Assembly (NCBI RefSeq): GCF_010119245.1
Contig: NZ_WNKG01000002.1
Coordinates: 372,001 to 436,000 of the forward strand
Reading direction: 5' to 3'
Length of the DNA: 64,000 nt
Origin: Cyclobacterium salsum
Lineage (GTDB): Bacteria; Bacteroidota; Bacteroidia; Cytophagales; Cyclobacteriaceae
Shown here: one piece after another, positions 15,001-20,355 of the stretch
Position numbering within the stretch: the first letter of the stretch is position 1
Layout: each line of letters begins with the position of its first letter
Program-made: the position numbers and the translations under genes
Notes under the pieces: generated by a model
Told to the model about the DNA's origin: nothing
Database searches by the model: none
Seen by the model: the letters and a program-made list of their open reading frames with translations, nothing else

Positions 15001-18000
15001 TTGATGGAAAAGTGTTTGATGCCGATAACTACTTTGAAGGAGGTAAAACGTACACCAACACGAGCGCAACCGTACCGGCATTGTATCAAACAGAACGGAG
15101 CTCAACACCCAAAGTGTTTGGCTACAATATACCGGTGCCGAACGGGACTTACGAAGTGATTTTGCACTTCGCTGAGATTTACCACGGAGCTACTGGTGGC
15201 GGTGGTAGTGGAACGGCAGGTCAGCGTGTTTTTGATGTTAGCATTGAAGATGCCCTGTTGCTGGATAATTACGACATCAACGCATCGGTAGGACCTCAGA
15301 CTCCGGTAACAGAAGTATTTGAAGTAGAAGTCATTGATGGTCAGTTAAATATGGATTTCTCAGCCTTATCAGAGGTTGGGGGAACAGATCAACCTAAGTT
15401 AGCTGCATTTGAAATTCTCAGTGTAAATGAGGAACCGGTGGCACCTGACTTCACCCTATATCTGAATACCGGAAGCGCAGCAGATGTAAGTCTGGAAGGC
15501 AAGACCTTTATAGGTGACATTAACTTACCAGACTATTTCGATACGGATCATACCTACACGAATGCCTCTGCAAGTTCAGAACCCCTCTATCAGACCGAAC
15601 GAGGATCGGGTGCAGATCTTGCGCCGCTGAATCTAAGCATTGAGGTTCCCAACGGGACCTATACGGTAAGCACTTATCATAACGAACTTTATTTCGGTAA
15701 GGTAGTCGCAGGTAGTGCCGGAAGCAGGGTGTTTGATATCGTGATGGAAGGGCAGCTTGTCAAAGACGACCTGGACCTTTTCCTTGAATCAGGTAATACG
15801 CCGGTTAAATTGACCTTTACTAATATAGAGGTAACCGATGGTTTACTGGAGATTGCACTGAATCCTAGTGCGAACCGACCTAGTATTTCGGGTATCGCTA
15901 TAGAGGGAGCAACCACGGCAAACGAGCCTCCGGTTGCGGTAGCAGAAGCAGATGTAACCACCGGCTTTGCGCCGCTAACGGTCGAGTTTACCGGTGCGAA
16001 CAGTACGGATGCAGAAGGGGAAGTAAGCTACCTCTGGGACTTTGGCACTGGTGTAACTGCGACCGAGGCAAACCCTGAGTACACTTTTGCCTCCTCGGGA
16101 ACCTACGAAGTATCACTGACCGTGACAGATGAGTTGGGTGCCAGCAATGCCACAACCATTACTATTGAAGTGGCGGAAAACCAGCCACCGGTAGCAGAGG
16201 CAGAAGCAGACGTAACCTCCGGCTTTGCGCCGTTGACGGTTGAGTTTACCGGTTCGAACAGCACGGATGCAGAGGGAGAAGTGACTTATCTCTGGGACTT
16301 TGGAACCGACGTTACGACGACCCAGGCAAACCCTGAGTACACTTTTGCCACTTCGGGAACCTACGAAGTATCACTGACCGTGACAGATGAGTTGGGTGCC
16401 AGCAATTCCGCTACCATTACTATTGAAGTGGCGGAAAACCAGCCACCAGTAGCAGTGGCAGAAGCAGACGTAACCTCCGGCTTTGCGCCGTTGACGGTCG
16501 AGTTTACCGGTTCGAACAGCACGGATGCAGAGGGAGAAGTGACTTATCTCTGGGACTTTGGAACCGACGTTACGACGACCCAGGCAAACCCTGAGTACAC
16601 TTTTGCCACTTCGGGAACCTACGAAGTATCACTGACCGTGACAGATGAGTTGGGTGCCAGCAATTCCGCTACCATTACTATTGAAGTGGCGGAAAACCAG
16701 CCACCAGTAGCAGTGGCAGAAGCAGACGTAACCTCCGGCTTTGCGCCGTTGACGGTCGAGTTTACCGGTTCGAACAGCACGGATGCAGAAGGGGAAGTAA
16801 CCTACCTTTGGGACTTTGGAACGGGGGTAACTTCGACCCAGGCAAACCCAGAGTATACCTTTGCGACCGCTGGTACCTATGAAGTATCGCTGACCGTGAC
16901 GGATGAATTGGGTGCGAGTGATGAGGCTACAATAAGTATAGATATAGATGATAACCAGCCTCCGGTCGCGGTGGCTACTGCCAACGTAACTTCCGGAACT
17001 GCCCCATTAACGGTAAACTTTACCGGAGATAACAGTAGTGATGTGGAAGGTCCGGTTAGTTATCAATGGGATTTCGGAAATGGATTCACTTCCATTCAGG
17101 CGAACCCGGTTTTCACATTCAACCAAATAGGTACCTATAATGTAACGTTGACGGTAACCGATGCACTGGGTTCAGAAGATACAGATGAGCTAGTGGTTAC
17201 CATCTCGCCGGATATAGTAATTCCGGTTGATCCTTCCTTCGAGCTGCGCGTCAATGCTGGCGGTCCGGCTCTGAGCTATAATGGCAAAGCCTTTGAAGCA
17301 GATAATTACTTTATCGGTGGAAAGAGCTATACCAATAGCAGTGCAACGGTACCTGCACTTTACCAAACCGAAAGGAGTTCTGACCCGAAAGTCTTTGACT
17401 ATGCGGTGCCCGTTCCGAATGGTACTTACCAGGTAATGCTACACTTCGCCGAGATTTTCTGGGGTGCCAATGGTGGCAGTGCTGGCGGAACAGGTAAGCG
17501 GGTGTTTGATGTGAGCCTGGAAGGTGAACTGGTGTTGGACGACCTGGATATCAACGAAGAAGTAGGAGCACAGACGGTTTTGACCGAGTCTTTTGAAGTG
17601 ACGGTGACCGATGGCGAGTTGAATATGAATTTTACTTCTCTGGGAGGGACAGATCAGCCAAAGCTTTCCGCCTTTGAGATCCTTGGAACTAACGAGCCAC
17701 CGGTAGCGGAAGCAACGGCAGATAAAACTTCGGGAATTGCACCGCTAGCAGTCAGTTTTGGTGGAGATAACAGCAGTGATGCAGAAGGTGCGGTGACTTA
17801 CCTCTGGGACTTCGGTACGGGAGCTACTTCCACGGAAGCGAATCCGGAATACACCTTCACTGAAGTCGGGGATTACGAAGTGACCTTGACAGTGACGGAT
17901 GCTCAGGGAGCAACAGATAACGCCAGCATTCAGATAACCGTGGAAGAAGCGGTAGTGATACCGGGTGATCCTTCCTTCGAGCTGCGTATCAATGCAGGTG

Positions 18001-19757
18001 GCCCGGCACTGAGCTACGATGGCAAAGTCTTTGAAGCAGATAATTACTTTATCGGTGGAAAGAGCTATACCAATAGCAGTGCAGCGGTACCGGCACTTTA
18101 CCAGACCGAAAGGAGTTCTACACCAAAAGTCTTTGACTATGCGGTGCCGGTTCCGAATGGTACTTACCAGGTAATGCTACATTTTGCTGAGATTTACTGG
18201 GGCGCCAATGGTGGCAGTACCGGCGGAACAGGTAAGCGGGTGTTTGATGTGAGCCTGGAAGGTGAACTGGTGTTGGACGACCTGGATATCAATGCAGAAG
18301 TAGGAGCGCAGACGGTGTTGACCGAGTCTTTTGAAGTGATAGTGACCGATGGCGAGTTGAACATGAATTTCACATCGTTAGCTGGTGTGAATCAGCCGAA
18401 GCTATCTGCCTTTGAGATCCTTGGAATTAATGAACCTCCGGTGGCAGTTGCAACAGCGGATAATTCATCCGGCACTGCACCATTGACAATTGATTTTACA
18501 GGATCGAACAGCAGTGATGCAGAAGGTACGGTGAGCTACTTCTGGGAATTCGGTACGGGAGCAACTTCGACAGAAGCGAATCCGGAATATACCTTTACAG
18601 AAGCAGGGGATTACGAAGTGACCTTGACAGTCACGGATGCTCAGGGAGCAACGGATAACGCCAGCATTCAGATAGCCGTGGAAGAAGCGGTAGTGATACC
18701 GGATGATCCTTTCGAGCTGCGGATCAATGCCGGTGGTCCTGCACTGAGTCACGATGGTAAGGCCTTTGAAGCAGATAATTACTTTATCGGTGGAAAGAGC
18801 TATACCAATAGCAGTGCAGCGGTACCGGCACTTTACCAGACCGAAAGGAGTTCTACACCAAAAGTCTTTGACTATGCGGTGCCGGTTCCGAATGGTACTT
18901 ACCAGGTAATGCTACACTTTGCTGAGATTTACTGGGGAGCTAATGGCGGCAGCACCGGTGGAACAGGTAAGCGGGTGTTTGATGTGAGCCTGGAAGGTGA
19001 ACTGGTGTTGGATGACCTGGATATCAATGCAGAAGTAGGAGCGCAGACGGTTTTGACCGAGTCTTTTGAGGTGACGGTGACCGATGGTGAGTTGAATATG
19101 AACTTCACCTCGTTAAGCGGCGTGAATCAGCCGAAACTGTCGGCTTTTGAGATAGTCAGTGTTAGCGGTGAATCCATTACCTCTGAAGTTGGGTTGCGTA
19201 CTCAACAGGAAAACGCACCCATGTTGGTAGCCAGTCCTATGGAAGGATCGGGACCATTGATGGTGAAATTCTCAGGAGATCTACTGGGAACTGCAGATCC
19301 GGACTTGAGCTACTATTGGGATTTTGGAAATGGAAATGCTTCGAAGGAAAAGAACCCGGTATCAATCTTTACCGAACCGGGGGTATACGAAGTCAAGGCC
19401 CGCATCAGCAAATACGGTGTGCCAATTTATTCCGAAACGCTACAAATTACGGTTTTTGAGGATGGTGCAACTCTGGAAAACGATCCAGCAGTGGCTAGTC
19501 GAGTAACTATAGAGATGTATCCGAATCCGGCATCTACCTTCCTGAACCTTACCTTGGATCATGAGACGGAGCAGATTGCGGAAGTCAGAATATTTGATCT
19601 CAGAGGCAGGTTGGTTAATACCTTTGTGCCAGGTGATGACCACTTGAGCAAGTCTTACGAAATCTCCGTAAATGACCTGCCAGCAGGGGTGTACTTTGTG
19701 AGTACCATCACCCATTCGGGTCACCGGGACATGCAGCGATTAATTGTAGTCCGCTAA
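1..19757 (+). CDS. Giant T9SS-secreted multidomain protein (malectin, propeller, PKD), 5' partial
   Basis: The reading frame is open from base 3 without a stop; the first start-like codon (TTG at 48) lies inside a domain, so the gene begins left of the window. At least 6,580 residues are encoded. Modules by nucleotide: end of a ConA-like lectin (3-215), malectin (225-705), four cadherin/DUF5018-like Ig repeats (708-960, 1650-1910, 1930-2170, 3110-3365), ConA-like (963-1640, 3380-4180, 7665-8450), malectin-like (2180-2765, 4500-5050, 8460-8995, 12030-12545), BACON-like (2770-3110, 4185-4480, 11725-12020), Big_5-like (5060-5400, 9000-9360), glucose/sorbosone-dehydrogenase-like propellers (5425-6745, 9370-10795), choice-of-anchor-D-like (6750-7060, 10800-11145, 12830-13240), DUF4114-like (7080-7660, 11165-11715, 13245-13885), OmpL47-like (12550-12825), a putative Ig domain (13890-14165), 11 PKD domains and five malectins (14175-19470), and a T9SS type A sorting domain (19500-19754; MYPNPA, then DLRGRLV and LPAGVYFV). 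Role inferred: extracellular carbohydrate-binding or adhesive protein. Domain names are from pattern recognition only. Confidence 0.9.
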   Translation, partial: LEFDPVANTVQGFYRLGAGEEVLVTGPEGDIRAVPAAYFSGQTYSGIFTSHRNAPENEPITVLFTDFSIEEAPVVDPDLVAIPYRMNVAGFDYTKDGDLFLQENTDFLVETEGTSTSLGSYSPYEVSGGHMDLYYPRRFGGNFGYNFPIANGQYTVRVHMIENYHEGSGLRVFDILMEGELVQDDLDLFALYGKGVLGIIQNDVTVSDGELNLQFLASTNNALIQAIEILPLTASSEKDILGFSVDGQISAETDMGAGTIEVVMPSGADVTALSPSFTLSNNATVTPVSGSTQNFTNPVTYTVTAEDGSSKDWTVTITALPSDFSFIENFDTYGTGNLHEIAPTQWLKENAGDASIPVVNEGLSDNTSHYLDFSLGNHAHDLIPLTDNPVSLTPNVPFYFATYFQINGLGSGSGDRLRTAIRIDENSGSTPWVRLQMAKGGSTGLIARVGLGGPASDNGTQEVPFGETIQFLVKGVWDGANSIAYEWTLAPTLSEEANTWTSAGSQTVSGTPQIGRLFISSASTNNANVGPVRLSTDYAQVVTEDLTAVPLFTGNDITSFSLAEQVEAASIDAENRTVSVLVPFGTDLTALSPTFTLSEGASSLPANGEGQDFTNSVTYTVTAEDGTEVDWTVSVTEEAEVAKGFQTFALSNGIGEVNINQIDQEVTILVPFGTDITALSPEFTFDGSGISPESGVEQDFTNPVVYTITGSDGSSADWTVSVTVASGFAANINFQDRTSTPPAGYLVDYGKQFGHASVTFEETDYAYGWKLKSDGTPIDASDEAANNGPGVGRNRISGTYASASDQEKLEGTLVHFQGDNILNTTGGVQSWSGQPRGNELIWEMEIPNGTYEVTVGLGDAGTDLDSRHSATVEGYTAIAAFVPEAGETRTGTITVEVTDGLLTITGLGGYNSKITYLDITASSGTAASGQLSFEPAAVNNSLEPGEAGTFSSSLSGAGAGSIGLVIDDNINAEDKFITGSNDWLTLPESAAAGAIDFAMDASSLSDGESRNNTIIATAEGFAPALLEASLTVSTTLSDEKSLLTFAFPGDIGESTVDATNFAVNVEVPFGTDVTALAPEFTLSEGASASPESGQAQDFTNPVVYTVTAADGSEQEWTVTVAVADPLPCSPWSLLDCNGIPKALPLRFEFDGTEGGLEDGSGVGTGFTMVDPHSETRLSADLPVTYPEVIGYEPSKIAIGGGNLTLTASKGIAYLNPGQSANTNTQVNSLGVGITDLSQPLVIETQLLGINTGGNSAQAGIWFGLDEDNFVKLNVNANNVELRKELNALSVNGADSPDQIQVDNVGVSGQNVTLRLVVDPIEMTLTGYYAIGAGDFVELTKASLDAMTLPQEYLNGLTVGEETSLAFAGIYSSYRNGSTAFDTDFAYFAVDQETAPLSLDFSVSQLNFSGEEGTSIAAQSVELTSSTGNPTVVISDDPDSGEWLTLPINPVLGTLEFSVKEGLEPGTYSTMVMAIDQPDMGYSNAEMEVSLVITEADVDPGTPDFEANINFSDPETAAPSGYVRDAGDAFGDRGNGFSYGWLDAAGNTLADLTLNGRNRAVAGVSVLENTLSHMQYGDVSDNAANGYLPDAKWEIEVPNGTYNVTVGVGDPNIDGSVDDTPSHTINVEGINAINAFVPEGETGAPGRFTTGTVQVVVADGRLTLDPGTGFNTKINFVRITAGEGGVQTPRILGVNPEDGAINVSVTTSVSANNLFLPNPNENGLTSVDNSTITNSTVKLFKQSNSTPIGATVNGTGGGDAINLVPSLPLESNTTYVFEVDGVKDLAGETFEPFTSSFTTGSGGTPGPTTDLDNVSFTKQGAVASGAKYTTLTIGPDSKLYGLTIGGDIHRWTINADGTLSGKQTLSGWKAGYDGRTAVGLEFDPTATAGNLIAYVSHNSAGLSSAPDWDGKLSRLTGANLENEELLVTNLPRSLRDHLTNSIAFRPGEPNMLYFNQGSNSAGGAPDGAWGNREESLLSAATLKLDLTKLPATLPLDAMTTRDQSAINNVDVNSPTLDGMYNPYYVDAPITLFATGVRNAYDLVWHSNGQLYVPANGTAGGSNSPASVSGTRRPDGTIYDHSDADYPAISASNNNNVQRDWLFRMNPSAGLGYYGHPNPFRGEFVLNRGDADVDNSVYNGVQPDVNYRGAAFDFEFNKSPNGVIEYRSNAENGNLTGALLVVRYSGGSDIIALVPDGPNGDISTFKEGIPGFTGFGDPLDLIEDVSTGNIYVSDYARNEIVLLKPSNQAAPTPSIAVGTEAVVGDAVVGESIFEEEILLSNLGNAPLEGITATITGTHGDQFTVTGLPTVVNAQNSASFTVEFTPASTGPKFALLTISGQGADPVQISLSGLGKIGTSGSEEPSLQWILDTQLGQGLIDVGDTEPATNLINLPAGSSYNNLLGDELDIQYFQRATDAPVELEVLGVYGPQSSNPIVGFGWYNSTDGGSTQELFTVQNTISGNGQTLNPVINGNTSFDPGTGSFGFYNRWPFFENRFLYSEDALNTFSGAIPHHIRVYALPGEQNAFIIATEEHVSGFDYQDIVVIARNVRPFDGASDGCSPISLLDCSELEAELPFSLQFSGDEGGLGNTGFTMADNPSARLEADGPVSYPNVPGYEPGRLNLTGGNLEVNAANGIAYRTNGSTNTTSTDVNSQINTLGVGLDADGQGNFSISTTILNPYSDGSDNSEQAGIWFGLNEDNFVKLVVANGGKVEILREINGLAPADVANNIQANGVSAIHSSAVTLRLYVDVENNLLTGYYSLNGGAEVELGSVALPAVYLNGNPAHQDLTFAGIFASKRREAVSEVVYTFTEFSVTPDQLPDTDFDPIKINFSRPIDDIPAGYIRDSGAPYGDRGEGRTYGWLTTNGQTGLNLTDNTRNRDLAGVDLIQNTLIHMQYGDAGGTSGVTTEGIWEMDVPNGTYEVTIGVGDPEVDGQEGTTPSHTINVEGVNAVDGFVPTGPDGAPSRMTSVSFTATVLDGRLTIDASGGFNTKVHSLEIVQKTDSNVPLFTNVTPANNATNVSLNDLQVNVEILTPDGYELDNGTLAGNINLYELTVDGEVFVPSNSNDTGGGDAITLTPIEQLKENTTYLFRISGVEANRAGDLSDRLTFATFESRFTTGTEDDLPVPVRDLEGVAFTAVAGGTDLGEGTVNERFSSLVIGPDGKLYASTIGDFQSDGKIFRWDMEADGTLSNLEVLSPELNGSPHPETGVMAGNNRLIIGLAFDPASTADNLIAYITHSAASLTNGPAWDGKLTKLTGPDLNTVQDLVIHLPRSTKDHLTNSLAFDEEGLMYIAQGSNSAGGAPDPAWGNRAERLLAASVLRVDLDKLPANLPLSVHTTDDIGVINAAPANGLLMGDGTTYNPYSVDSPVTIFATGIRNAYDLIWHSNGWLYVPTNGTAGNNNDSPNSPSTNNYSLARRIDGLTSIPFAPALTGGETQKDWLFKTQGGSYHGHPNPFRGEFILNHGGMPYSGVPGQETEPYRDVAKYPTTLGPDPNYRTPAYDFGKNKSPNGVIEYKSDAFEGRLQGLLMVVRFSGQDDIFVMEPNNNGNIGEVYNQIPGLGGFDDPLDLVEDPNTGNIYVSEYDRDNNGIARLTLLRAAIPATLKPELVAAPEELLFETTNNTAGDQSQTKVVEITNEGNEGVTITGVSVAGPFADQYDPVSPAGATTLAPGESISYSVTYAPDLNTSNLGYQEAVLEIATDNPDQSVLEVGLHALKKTGYEGGNEPPLQDVVDALGIGINVGWTSLSDGTQPVLKGEEVLVQQWVKAGAEDVKITPVGRYSPNEEIPFGWYTREESVTLNEVGVMSGEFGQHQTLYPEISEGTDTFDPQGTVFGVYVTSQVFNRTNYTEDDLNTEVARRVRTYPVKDREGNLVENSYIINFEDATNGDYQDYMFVIENVIPFEDGTLRLEFDPEVLALNGTINDSDPVVQEVTLSANGGLTAGEVSLSSSDTRLSLPATFELGTPFEISFDKAGLAIGNYTTTLTADAPNYEPATLEVRVNITQEAVYVYQFNFQTPEQVSASPEGYIDDLGAPYGLQTTDLGQLNFGWVLPGSETPADASVNGRNRNTAADEDPLLNTFTIIGHRTTATYPQRDWMVELPNGLYNVNISVGDPDFTDSYHALDVNDVRVIDFNQEGNNPENLIFAENTELVEVTDGKLRLSLAAEGVNAKPNYIRIAPINTAALPPTLSVEFEGLQATEGVYRGPVSISLLAEDQSESGAIERLEYSINGGAFASFDGPFVLDETGDYELLVEAEDANGNTTSRNYSFSIEEPSDALLDMENMTKVPGTDRGFPAEDYFTFYRINNTGSTGARFHDNNVMRLTNSGTEPLVIDEINISDENRFIYNIVPQGIESTELPLTIQPGASRDLSITFIGVNGNNTTMMKETIEIISNADNGANALATLHGGYVPVPEGGKEIDAQQVFDAFGFKTSMLSIVNDEGTIDPPNNITYRPSSNYPDPANIDAGYEGDIILSDNFVQADPTKPVIGIQLSALHGGPSSNGSRFVEVNGTGTVGGMSFSHQANWYQTLLPKGGDNETINFDVSNNISQAFRISVSSYLSSGGNNINGDRPDLLGLRIYKAIDQDGNIIPNEYIVLQDFVQNGCGAGSANCDWNDNTFYFINIRPEAVPTAAALEDYLVDLGDTFSTDLSGSFDKGYPGNKLQYSATLVGGAALPGWLTISSEGVLAGTVPEDEENNYNLLITATDVNGLTADAEMNLLINKAPVVVLEADVTEGRVPLTVTFSSDNSTDEGEIVSFDWDFGDGNSSEEPNPTHTFTTIGEYTVELTLTDDRGLSNSATQQIQVVDLAEPIAVATADVQQGIAPLTIQFDASESEANGSIVAYAWDFDDGSSSTMVSPAHTFTSPGTYTVSLTVTDDNGANAQTTLVIEVEENLPPVAVPEANVTTGNAPLTVSFTGDGSSDDLDDVTYFWDFGNGDSSTAENPSYTFTQPGTYTVTLTVTDGNGNVDEQQLEVVVTDPGVQPSFELRINAGGPEVSFDGKVFDADNYFEGGKTYTNTSATVPALYQTERSSTPKVFGYNIPVPNGTYEVILHFAEIYHGATGGGGSGTAGQRVFDVSIEDALLLDNYDINASVGPQTPVTEVFEVEVIDGQLNMDFSALSEVGGTDQPKLAAFEILSVNEEPVAPDFTLYLNTGSAADVSLEGKTFIGDINLPDYFDTDHTYTNASASSEPLYQTERGSGADLAPLNLSIEVPNGTYTVSTYHNELYFGKVVAGSAGSRVFDIVMEGQLVKDDLDLFLESGNTPVKLTFTNIEVTDGLLEIALNPSANRPSISGIAIEGATTANEPPVAVAEADVTTGFAPLTVEFTGANSTDAEGEVSYLWDFGTGVTATEANPEYTFASSGTYEVSLTVTDELGASNATTITIEVAENQPPVAEAEADVTSGFAPLTVEFTGSNSTDAEGEVTYLWDFGTDVTTTQANPEYTFATSGTYEVSLTVTDELGASNSATITIEVAENQPPVAVAEADVTSGFAPLTVEFTGSNSTDAEGEVTYLWDFGTDVTTTQANPEYTFATSGTYEVSLTVTDELGASNSATITIEVAENQPPVAVAEADVTSGFAPLTVEFTGSNSTDAEGEVTYLWDFGTGVTSTQANPEYTFATAGTYEVSLTVTDELGASDEATISIDIDDNQPPVAVATANVTSGTAPLTVNFTGDNSSDVEGPVSYQWDFGNGFTSIQANPVFTFNQIGTYNVTLTVTDALGSEDTDELVVTISPDIVIPVDPSFELRVNAGGPALSYNGKAFEADNYFIGGKSYTNSSATVPALYQTERSSDPKVFDYAVPVPNGTYQVMLHFAEIFWGANGGSAGGTGKRVFDVSLEGELVLDDLDINEEVGAQTVLTESFEVTVTDGELNMNFTSLGGTDQPKLSAFEILGTNEPPVAEATADKTSGIAPLAVSFGGDNSSDAEGAVTYLWDFGTGATSTEANPEYTFTEVGDYEVTLTVTDAQGATDNASIQITVEEAVVIPGDPSFELRINAGGPALSYDGKVFEADNYFIGGKSYTNSSAAVPALYQTERSSTPKVFDYAVPVPNGTYQVMLHFAEIYWGANGGSTGGTGKRVFDVSLEGELVLDDLDINAEVGAQTVLTESFEVIVTDGELNMNFTSLAGVNQPKLSAFEILGINEPPVAVATADNSSGTAPLTIDFTGSNSSDAEGTVSYFWEFGTGATSTEANPEYTFTEAGDYEVTLTVTDAQGATDNASIQIAVEEAVVIPDDPFELRINAGGPALSHDGKAFEADNYFIGGKSYTNSSAAVPALYQTERSSTPKVFDYAVPVPNGTYQVMLHFAEIYWGANGGSTGGTGKRVFDVSLEGELVLDDLDINAEVGAQTVLTESFEVTVTDGELNMNFTSLSGVNQPKLSAFEIVSVSGESITSEVGLRTQQENAPMLVASPMEGSGPLMVKFSGDLLGTADPDLSYYWDFGNGNASKEKNPVSIFTEPGVYEVKARISKYGVPIYSETLQITVFEDGATLENDPAVASRVTIEMYPNPASTFLNLTLDHETEQIAEVRIFDLRGRLVNTFVPGDDHLSKSYEISVNDLPAGVYFVSTITHSGHRDMQRLIVVR
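3380..11720 (+). repeat. Internal segmental duplication of a ~4-kb multidomain block
   Basis: Copy A (about 3380-7660) and copy B (about 7665-11720) share the same module order: ConA-like domain beginning with a CSPxSLLDC motif, malectin-like, Big_5-like, propeller, choice-of-anchor-D-like, DUF4114-like. Copy A also carries a BACON-like domain between its first two modules; in copy B a BACON-like domain comes after the block (11725-12020). The copies are clearly diverged in sequence, so this is an old duplication, unlike the PKD array. Confidence 0.75.
15943..17210 (+). repeat. Five tandem PKD-encoding units, 258-bp period
   Basis: Equivalent positions fall at 15943, 16201, 16459, 16717 and 16975, an exact 258-bp (86-codon) period. 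The units at 16201-16458 and 16459-16716 look identical by eye except for T/C at 16241 versus 16499. The unit at 16717 matches for about 72 nt and then diverges; the outer units are more diverged. Each encodes one PKD domain with a WDFG-type core. In-frame expansion of this kind changes stalk length without disrupting the gene. Confidence 0.9.
17238..19160 (+). repeat. Three malectin-PKD repeat units of about 738 bp
   Basis: The malectin start motif FELR recurs at 17238, 17976 and 18711, giving spacings of 738 and 735 bp. The 3-bp difference is one lost Ser codon (DPSFELR versus DPFELR). The second and third malectin copies are almost identical in sequence. The third unit ends with the malectin domain, and a more divergent PKD and the sorting signal follow. 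Related malectins occur at 14955-15430 and 15435-15910. Confidence 0.85.
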
Positions 19758-19781
19758 AAGGTGAGTAAGGAGTTAATGAAA

Positions 19782-19811
19782 GGGAGTCCGATTTCGGGCT
19801 CCCTTTTTTTG
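19782..19811 (+). terminator. Rho-independent terminator of the giant gene
   Basis: The hairpin GGGAGTCCG / CGGGCTCCC (loop ATTT, one G-T pair) is followed by seven T residues, 25 nt after the giant gene's stop codon. Confidence 0.85.
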
Positions 19812-20355
19812 ATTTGAATCATCTGGTGTTCTTTTTATGATGTATCGTCTGGTTCATCGCTCTAACGGATTTATTTCCTATTTGTATTAGGAATCGTAGA
19901 TTGAAATAAAAACAAGTAACCCTGATTTCTTAGATTAGAAAATTGACAAGGTAGCGACGCTGCATTTATACATAGGGAATCCAGCCTACCTGAAGACAGG
20001 CCTGAGGCAAGCTTCACACGGAGGAAGGTCCCGGTCATTTTGGAAGAAAATGTGGGGATCTCTTGAATTGGTTTCAGATCAGGCTACCCCGACATTCTGA
20101 TAGGGGACAAGTTGGGACCGTTAAAGAATAATTATTAAACAGGACTCAAATGATTGCAGATGGGGGGCATGAAGCTATTTGCAAATCTTTCTTTAATGAA
20201 AATGAATGCTTTATTTTTGATAATTCAGGGAATGCTCTATTTTTGGATTCAGAAAGAAATTTTGCTTTCTGAAACCCAGAATTAATTTTTATTTAGGGAG
20301 AAGATAATCAATTTTATAGGAGCAGCATGCTCGTGTAGTTTTTAAACCATAGATA
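19812..20355. other. Gene-free stretch with nested inverted repeats
   Basis: No convincing protein gene is present. From 19989 to 20119 there are several hairpins: CCTG-AAGA-CAGG (19989-20000), GCC-TGA-GGC (20000-20008), and a long imperfect one pairing GGTCCC (20027-20032) with GGGACC (20114-20119), and inside it AATGTGGGG (20049-20057) with CCCCGACATT (20087-20096). A separate hairpin TTCAGAAAG/CTTTCTGAA spans 20248-20273, upstream of the dehydrogenase gene. This could be a structured RNA, a leader of the next gene or a relic of a palindromic element; I cannot assign it to a known family. Confidence 0.45.

Noticed and set aside
2271-15089. Many long minus-strand open frames within the giant gene (for example 2271-2792, 2747-3301, 11823-12368, 14397-15089)
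   Set aside because: They lie wholly inside a continuous coding frame with clear domains, have no recognisable protein features, and arise from codon composition and repeats.
15943-17210. Regular tandem repeats as a CRISPR array or minisatellite
   Set aside because: The 258-bp period is in frame, encodes PKD domains and has no repeat-spacer structure.
20011-20032. Resemblance of GAGGAAGGTCC to the conserved GAGGAAAGTCC of RNase P RNA
   Set aside because: Neither the flanking helices nor the later conserved segments of RNase P RNA are present within the next 300 bp, and the base pattern differs.
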